From Aplidium turbinatum (Eukaryota; Chordata; Ascidiacea; Aplousobranchia; Polyclinidae): a stretch of DNA of 64,000 nucleotides. Where the stretch lies: positions 2,864,501 through 2,928,500 of the forward strand of contig OU964924.1 in NCBI GenBank assembly GCA_918807975.1, given 5' to 3'. The notes under the pieces were generated by a model, which saw only the letters and a list, made by a program, of their open reading frames with translations, was not told the origin of the DNA and did no database searches. A program made the translations under genes and the position numbers. Of this stretch, positions 57,494 to 64,000 are shown in pieces (positions within the stretch are counted from its first letter, which is position 1; every line of letters begins with the position of its first letter).

Positions 57494-57921
57494 TTAATAT
57501 TTTCAAATAAAACTTTTTTTATGTTTAATATTATAACATGTAGCATGCGTTTCATATGGATTCAATGTTTAATCAAAAAAATCTGAATTTAAAGCACCCC
57601 CCTTATATTAGCTTACAACACAGAATGTAAGAATGAGTCAGCGTTGGTCTGAATAAGAGTCTTAGGTCTAATAAAATATCTAACTCAATATAATGCAGAG
57701 TAGGAGAGAGCCTTATTTTTTTTAAAGACTTAGTTTTGCTGACATTCAACATTCAACACAGACTAACCTAGACTATTATTTGTTGTTTACTATGCATCTG
57801 AGTTTCATAGGTTTTTTTTGCATAGTTAATTAACAGATCTAGTGCTTTTACTTAATGCAACATTAAATTTGGTATCAATGCGTAAACTTCGATAAATTAT
57901 TGCGATGGCAACAGTTGAGAT

Positions 57922-58462
57922 CAGGGCTTTGGAGCCGGAGCCGTAGCAAGGAGCCGGAGCCCCGAGCCGTGCATTTTCAACAGAGCTGGAGCTGGAGCCG
58001 GAGCTCTACTTGAAATTCAAGTGGAGCAGAAGCTGGAGCCAGTTGTTTGAAAAATAGCTCCGGATCCGATGTATTTCATAAGATGCTACTACTATTGGCT
58101 GAATTCACACAATTTAACAGCAACCTTTCACAAAATTAAGAACTTATTTGCGTAATCAGACGTCGAATTAACGAATACGTTGTGAAACGCAGCTCCGCAT
58201 AACATTTTGATGAAAGTATTATAAATTTCATAAAGTTGTGCCATTTTTTAATAACAGTTGACTGCAGGCAATTTTAGGCTTTCGAAATTAAATTGATATG
58301 TCGTCATTAATTTAATAAAAGCATTTTTCGGTGACTGGAGCAGGAGCCAGAGCACTGGTAGCAATAAGCTCCGGAGCAGGAGCTGGAGCTAATTTATGAT
58401 AAAAGAGAGCTCCGGAGCTGGAGCTGGAGCAACTTAACATTTACGCCTGCTCCAAAGCCCTG
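57922..58462. mobile_element. hAT-type MITE (541 bp), GGAGCC-rich
   Basis: Ends CAGGGCTTTGGAGC and GCTCCAAAGCCCTG are inverted with one offset; the 8-bp duplication GTTGAGAT is perfect (57914-57921 and 58463-58470). Many GGAGCCGGAGC/GGAGCTGGAGC units lie near both ends. Confidence 0.92.
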
Positions 58463-58470
58463 GTTGAGAT

Positions 58471-59748
58471 GCAGGTTTGTTTGTTCACTCTTGTCTGCGA
58501 GTAGTCGAAGAATGCAATACTCTGCAATGACAAATTTTTAACATGAAACAATTAAAAAAAACAAATTAAGAGAACCCAAACAGAACTGTAGTGTTTAGTT
58601 GAGAAAAACCAAAAAACACATCGAAATTTTGAAAACATTTTCGTTTAGGCCTATTATCTTTTCAAAGATTTAAAAAATTATGCTTTGAAAAACTTTTTGT
58701 CATATTATCAAAACGTTGCTTGTAGCCGATATAGAGCAAAACTGGGATGAGAAAATACATTTAAAAAATTTTACGACCAAAGTGACATTGGACCCACTTC
58801 TCCTATTGTTTTTTAAAGCCTTCTTATTTGTAAAATGTATGACTTTAATACTAGGAAATTTTTTATTTTCATTAAGCCAAAGGTCATCAAGAAAACAAAT
58901 TTTGCCTACACAAAGTTTTAAATTGAGAAACATTTTCATGTTTTGATTATAATAAATTGGAAATTGTTATAACTTACACCATATAATTTTAAAGATGTTT
59001 TTCGTTTGAAAAAAAAGATTCAGCATGACATGCTTTTTGCTGTGGAGGTCAAAAAGAAAAAAAAAAACTGAAATGAGACACAAAACTGAATTTTGTACGA
59101 GAATATGCAATATGCGAAATTACTTAGAAGCCTACTGCGAAATTGAAATTTGGCCTTTTCGGATCCTTCCTCAGAGCATCAATAACCTGAAAACGGATTT
59201 TTTTATATTGAACTTTGTTAGAATGTGAATCAAACAAAATTTCTTTTCTCAAATAAAATACAGTACCATACATAGTACATAACTTATCCATAGGCCTATA
59301 CTTCCCAAAGTGAACACCAAGGGTGGGTATTTCAAAGCATCAATCTTGTCACTGAGTTGTATTTGAACATTCATATTAGTAAATATTTGTAACATATTTA
59401 CTATCTGCACGTAGCTTACTTGCAATACTCTTTAAGTAAAAGCTGAAAATATGTATCAATATTTATTCCCAGTGAGGGCCTGCATGAAGCATCGCATTTT
59501 AAGTTCAAAAATTGCTTATCCTTGATGTACACAAACAAAGAATTAGAGAGCCTAAATTTATGAATTATGTTAGTTTGTTTACTTTATTTAATATTGTTTA
59601 ATATTGATATTGTTTACTTTATTTAAAATGTTTTGTCACACTGCCCATTCCAGTGGATCATCAGTTTAATTATAGGAAAATTTGATAAAAAGTTTAGAAA
59701 CGAAGTTTTGTTTTAGTATTTTAATTTACTTTGCTTTTGTTTGATAGT
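58471..59748. other. No supported gene
   Basis: AT-rich. Overlapping short frames at 58700-58946 on both strands have no recognisable domains. Confidence 0.5.
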
Positions 59749-59756
59749 CTCTAGGC

Positions 59757-60579
59757 CAGTAGTTCTGAATGAGAGGCCTGCCCCCACTGGTGGGGCATAG
59801 ACAATTTTGGTGGGCCATGAAAGCTTACAGTAAGACATATGAACAGATTTCTCGACTTGCCTAAGATATCATATAATAAGATTGCATAAGATATATAGTT
59901 TCATAGAATTTTATTTCAAATTAACTGAAAATACAAAATGCAAATACACTTCTTCATTATTAAATTATTTAGTTGTTCACTTGTTTACTGGCATATTTCA
60001 GTAATTTTTTTTCGCAGATTGGTTGTAACTTCATTACGTCATAAACCTATTGCGTACCTTTTTTGAAAGAAAAATTACTGTGATTTTATATCTTGCTTGC
60101 AAATTGCAGTTCAATGTTTTTCCTAAAGATAAAAAGAAGTTTCTTCCGCTTAGTGCTAACGCAATCTCTAAATGCGAAAAAAATCTTCTCGCTCGAATAA
60201 GTGACTAATTTGGCAAAGCAAAACTTGATAATTTTTCTTTCCTGAGTCGAATGTGTGTTTAGTGTTGTTGAGCTTTGCTGCCTGCTAAAAAAAATCAGTT
60301 AGAAATTATCAAACGTGGTGATTTGAGACTGAAACTGACTAAACTGGAACTACGAATCAAACAATTGTCCAACCTCTGCAACAAGTGTAGAGATCCCGTT
60401 AACAATCTTATTGATTACAGCAGTAAATTGCAATAAACCGTGTATATTCGTAGTTGATATCATATAGTCTACATGGCAGCGAAAACAAATGCTTTTAAAA
60501 CATTTAGTTGTTGTGTGGGGGCCTGAGATTTTTTTAACTGCAAAAGTAGTTTCTAGGTCAAAAAGTTTAGAAACTACTG
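59757..60579 (+). mobile_element. hAT remnant with transposase tail
   Basis: Ends CAGTAGTTCTGAATGAGAGG and, inverted, CAGTAGTTTCTAAAC. The flanking 8-mers are only loosely similar. Near the right end the plus strand reads QLEIIKRGDLRLKLTKLE (about 60295-60355), typical of the C-terminus of SCAND3/ZBED-type hAT transposases. The rest of the transposase is gone. Confidence 0.65.
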
Positions 60580-60726
60580 GTTTAGACTTCTAGAGAAATG
60601 CTTAAACTGTTCGTAACTAATAGCTATTGTATGTCAAAATTGTAACCATTGATCAAAATATAACACATTTTATTCAGTAAAAAAGGCAAAAGAGCAAGTC
60701 ATGCTATAAAGTGTATCATTTTTCTA

Positions 60727-63700
60727 ATGGAGAATGAATTATTCGATCTTGTACAAAACCTTAAAAAAGTCTGCGATTCAAGCAGTAAAGAAAAGAACCT
60801 TACAGAATCAACTAAAATTCTGCATCAATTGGCATTGCTTTTTCAAAATAAAAGCTCAGATAAAATATCATTGATTCAATCTGCTGCATTGTACAATGCT
60901 GCTATTGCAAGAAATCCTGATAACAAAGCACAGATACAAAATGGCTTGCTCAGCCTCTGCAAACAAATATTGGATCATGCTGATGCAGACAAGAAAGAAG
61001 TTAATTTGGTTCAAAAAGCTGAAAGTGTCAAGAAACGCTTCGAACAAATGAGAAAGTCAGTGCAAAATAATTTGGAAAAAATAAAAAAAATTCCAAATAC
61101 AATCGAAACTGATCGGTTGATCCAACAGGAAGATGAAAAGATTACGATCATGAAAACTTTACAAGATGAAATTTCAAAGAAATATACATCCATTATGAAT
61201 GACGTCAGTAAATATTGTGAAGTCGTCATGGGAAAACCCCCTTGTGAATATGCTCTCGTCGGTATGGGGTCGTTGGCAAGGAAGGAGATAACTCCGTTCT
61301 CCGATTTTGAGAACATTATCGTTTTACAAGAAGGATGTCAACACTCTGACAATTATCAAGCTATTTTGAAATATTTTCGATGGTTCGCTTTAGTTTTTCA
61401 AGTCATTTTGATCAACATGCAAGAAACCATATTACCAAGTGTGTGTATCCCTGGTCTGAACGATACAACCAAGAAAGATGGAGATTGGTTTTTTGATGCA
61501 TTCACACCACGTGGCATTTCATTCGATGGAATGATGCCACATGCATGCAAATCTCCACTTGGACGACAACAAAAAACAAAAGACAAACCTTGGATCACAG
61601 AGTTGATAAAACCAGTGAGTGAAATGTTACAATATTTAACCACTGAAGAATCGTTAAAGAATGGCTACCATCTTAGCGACATTCTCACTAAAACAACTTT
61701 TGTTTCTGGAAAACAAGAAATATATGATGAGTTCTTTAAAGGTGTAAAGAAAGCTTTGAATTCGGCATCTAGCACAGAAGTGCGTGATGAAATAATTGAA
61801 CAAATCAAGGAAGACTTGAAAAACTTTGCAATCCAACCGAGTCTTTCCACATTGATAGATCAAAACCAATTTAATCATAAACGCATTGTTTATCGAAGCA
61901 TAACACTTTTCATATCGGCTCTTGGCAGACTACATAGAATTTGTGAAAATTCTTGTTTTGATATTATTGACAAACTTTATCAACTCAATGTCATTAGTGA
62001 CTATGCAAAAAGAAAGTTGTCACTTTCTGTGGCAGTGGCATGCGAGATTAGATTGAAACTTTACATGGACAAAAAAGGACAAGTTGATTGGGTAGATATC
62101 ATGAACTCTACCAATGATTCAAGTACTGAGTTCGAATCCTCCACTTTGGTTGATGCTGTGGGTGAACGAAGTTGCATCAATTTCTTTCAAGTTGCATATT
62201 CGCTGCAATGTGATATTTGTAAAAAATTGGATATGAAAAAAGTTTATTTTTTGACCAACTTGGCTTTGGTGAACGTGGTTATTTGTAACTTCCTAAAATT
62301 GAAGGAAGTATCACTCAAACTTTTTCAAACTATAATGCTTAATCCAACAACTGGCTCCCATTTAAAAGCTTTTGACCACAGCATTGATTTGTTAGAGAAA
62401 AGTTTAAAAGAAGTGGAAACACTTGATGAAATTGGAAGTATTGTGGAGGATTCAAGCACACGTTGGAAATCTGATGATATTTTCACAACTTTTGTACTTT
62501 TATGTTGGACAAAAAATTATGATGAAGCGATCGATTGTGGAATGCATTATCTAAATATAGGAAAACATTTAAAAGACAATAAAGCAGAAATGCTCTTCAA
62601 AAAAACATGTGTTTTAATTCTCATTACATACAGTTGTTTCCAAAGAGGTGACATGAGGAGTGTTTGCAATACTCTGAAACCTATTTTTAAACTTGTACTA
62701 GATATTCGTTTTTCAAATGTACTAAATCTTTCAGAAGTACAATTAGACAAGTCCATCAACATGGCTTTTCAGAAAAGCAGCCGTTCTTTGTGTGAAACTA
62801 CAAAGTACAAAGAAACAATGAATCGATTGTCAAAATCTCAGACATTAATAGCGAGTTTGGTTCAAGTTCTTTCAAAATTTGACAATGTGGATGTAAATGA
62901 GATTGTCAATTTTTATTCTGCGGGTAAATCTTTATTTGAAAACAAACAATACTCAGAAGCAAAAAGTTATTTTCAAAAAGCACAGAAACTTGCACTAGAG
63001 CAGATAATGGGTGAAAACACTGAAAGAGAACTGAATGATGCAATCTATGCGTTTTGGGTGATGGCTTTAGTGCTCATACTAATTTGCTTCTTTGCAAGCA
63101 AAGACTATGTAGAAGTGTGGCAAAATTCTCAATTCGTTGTCACTTGTTTTCAACCTGAAACACCAAGTATATTCAAGAGTTGGAATTTAGTTCTCAAAAA
63201 TATTATGTCACAGACACCCAAAGCAGACCAAAAAAAGGTGAAATATGTTGATGCTTTAATAAAACCATGCCACCTTCCAGCATCAGATGAAGATGCTCTT
63301 CAGGCCGACGCAGCTTTAATGTCAGCCTTGTCAGGGCATGCTTTATTTCATGCAAAGGAATTTCAAAAGGCAAAAGACTGTTATGAATCATCACTGAAAA
63401 TCTATCAAAGACTGTCATTAGATAAAGATGCTGATAAAAACGTTGCTTACACTAGTTTCCAGATTGGAAAATGTTTGTTTGAAGATAAAGAGTTTCAGGA
63501 AGCAAAGAACCTTTTTGAAAAATCACTGAAAATTGACCAACGATTGTCATCAGATGAAGATGCAGATGATCATGTTGCCAACACAAATTTCCAGATTGGA
63601 AGATGCTTGTTCGAAAGTGAACAATATGAAGAAGCAAAGAATTACTTTCAAAAATCACTAAAAATCTATCAACGATTGTCATTAGATGAAGATAGTGATG

Positions 63701-63834
63701 TTGATGTAGCCAAGGTTTGTTTCCAGATTGGCAGATCCTTGTTCGAAAAAAATGAATATCAGGAAGCAAAGAATTACTTTCAAAAATCACTAAATATCCA
63801 TCAACGATTGTCACCAGATGAAGATCTTGACTGA
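60727..63834 (+). CDS. Nucleotidyltransferase-TPR protein (DUF294/GlnD-like NTase plus TPR array)
   Basis: An intact frame of 1035 codons. Residues 1-125 are helical. Residues 170-200 hold the nucleotidyltransferase signature: G181-S182, then S192-D193-F194-E195 (GMGSLARKE..PFSDFEN), so D193 and E195 should bind the metal. A conserved block follows (FFDAFTPRGISFDGMMPHAC). Residues about 380-470 resemble the DUF294 C-terminal substrate-binding helices (FISALGRLHRICENS; ACEIRLKLYMD). From about 845 to the end are four TPR units of some 42 residues (VANTNFQIGRCLFESEQYEE), which usually bind proteins. The family includes bacterial GlnD-like enzymes that transfer nucleotides to proteins; the substrate here is unknown. 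It appears intronless. A dead paralog lies at 16462-20390. The start was chosen because homology with the paralog begins there. Confidence 0.85.
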   Translation: MENELFDLVQNLKKVCDSSSKEKNLTESTKILHQLALLFQNKSSDKISLIQSAALYNAAIARNPDNKAQIQNGLLSLCKQILDHADADKKEVNLVQKAESVKKRFEQMRKSVQNNLEKIKKIPNTIETDRLIQQEDEKITIMKTLQDEISKKYTSIMNDVSKYCEVVMGKPPCEYALVGMGSLARKEITPFSDFENIIVLQEGCQHSDNYQAILKYFRWFALVFQVILINMQETILPSVCIPGLNDTTKKDGDWFFDAFTPRGISFDGMMPHACKSPLGRQQKTKDKPWITELIKPVSEMLQYLTTEESLKNGYHLSDILTKTTFVSGKQEIYDEFFKGVKKALNSASSTEVRDEIIEQIKEDLKNFAIQPSLSTLIDQNQFNHKRIVYRSITLFISALGRLHRICENSCFDIIDKLYQLNVISDYAKRKLSLSVAVACEIRLKLYMDKKGQVDWVDIMNSTNDSSTEFESSTLVDAVGERSCINFFQVAYSLQCDICKKLDMKKVYFLTNLALVNVVICNFLKLKEVSLKLFQTIMLNPTTGSHLKAFDHSIDLLEKSLKEVETLDEIGSIVEDSSTRWKSDDIFTTFVLLCWTKNYDEAIDCGMHYLNIGKHLKDNKAEMLFKKTCVLILITYSCFQRGDMRSVCNTLKPIFKLVLDIRFSNVLNLSEVQLDKSINMAFQKSSRSLCETTKYKETMNRLSKSQTLIASLVQVLSKFDNVDVNEIVNFYSAGKSLFENKQYSEAKSYFQKAQKLALEQIMGENTERELNDAIYAFWVMALVLILICFFASKDYVEVWQNSQFVVTCFQPETPSIFKSWNLVLKNIMSQTPKADQKKVKYVDALIKPCHLPASDEDALQADAALMSALSGHALFHAKEFQKAKDCYESSLKIYQRLSLDKDADKNVAYTSFQIGKCLFEDKEFQEAKNLFEKSLKIDQRLSSDEDADDHVANTNFQIGRCLFESEQYEEAKNYFQKSLKIYQRLSLDEDSDVDVAKVCFQIGRSLFEKNEYQEAKNYFQKSLNIHQRLSPDEDLD

Positions 63835-64000
63835 GGTGTAGTCCATTGGTTTTCATGGTTTTATCTCTATTCTAAAGTATTGGATATTAATATTAGCAAT
63901 GTGGTAATATGTTGTTGTCACAGGCAAATAGTATCAGAAATCAAGAATTTGTTAGAAGAGTAACTTAAAATTCAACAACACTTGTCATTCAATGATACAA
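63835..64000. other. 3' flank of the NTase-TPR gene
   Basis: Similar to 20391-20560 downstream of the dead paralog; the similarity reaches the window edge. Confidence 0.7.

Noticed and set aside
60727-63834. NTase-TPR protein as an OAS/cGAS-like enzyme
   Set aside because: The motif spacing (GS then SDFE) and the helices after it look more like DUF294/GlnD; an OAS/cGAS assignment is not supported from sequence alone.

Overview
The window looks like nuclear DNA from an invertebrate metazoan, probably marine. The evidence is AT-rich DNA, spliced genes with short introns, Penelope-like elements, many hAT and piggyBac MITEs, tRNA-derived SINEs and a Gmr1/SCAN-type LTR element. A tunicate or a cnidarian would fit; the sequence alone does not decide. 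There is no prokaryotic layout (no operons, no ribosome binding sites, no CRISPR).

Host genes are few. At the left edge (510-3715, minus strand) a spliced leucine-rich-repeat protein gene can be read as four exons joined by phase-0 introns; its 3' part lies off the window. Two paralogous, apparently intronless genes encode a nucleotidyltransferase (DUF294/GlnD-like) fused to a C-terminal TPR array. The copy at 16462-20390 is dead, with one frameshift and four premature stops. The copy at 60727-63834 is open for 1035 codons. They share 3' flanking sequence, so they come from a DNA duplication now about 44 kb apart. A possible cysteine-rich exon near 10.2 kb is split by a MITE.

Nearly everything else is mobile DNA, much of it nested and datable by target-site duplications (TSDs). 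11.4-13.4 kb is a Penelope-like element carrying a TTAA-flanked MITE. 24.2-28.0 kb is a piggyBac remnant cut by a hAT, which is itself cut by a second hAT. 30.2-31.6 kb is a GIY-YIG (Penelope-type) unit between inverted arrays of a GCCGAAA-containing repeat. 32.6-41.4 kb is a hAT (8-bp TSD) containing Penelope-type GIY-YIG genes and a 4.6 kb TIR element with a DUF6589-like gene, and that gene contains a MITE. 42.7-46.5 kb is a young LTR element with gag, protease and a CNBP-like zinc-knuckle tail but no pol. 47.0-54.6 kb is an older, broken Ty3/gypsy element with a 2.2 kb DNA transposon in its integrase region. 54.6-60.6 kb holds a SINE inside a LINE remnant, a piggyBac MITE and two hAT-type elements.

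The observations most worth following are the pol-less LTR element with its CNBP-like tail, the NTase-TPR gene pair with its evolving repeat array and patchy divergence, the DUF6589-like TIR element with palindromic ends, and the GIY-YIG unit between inverted arrays.
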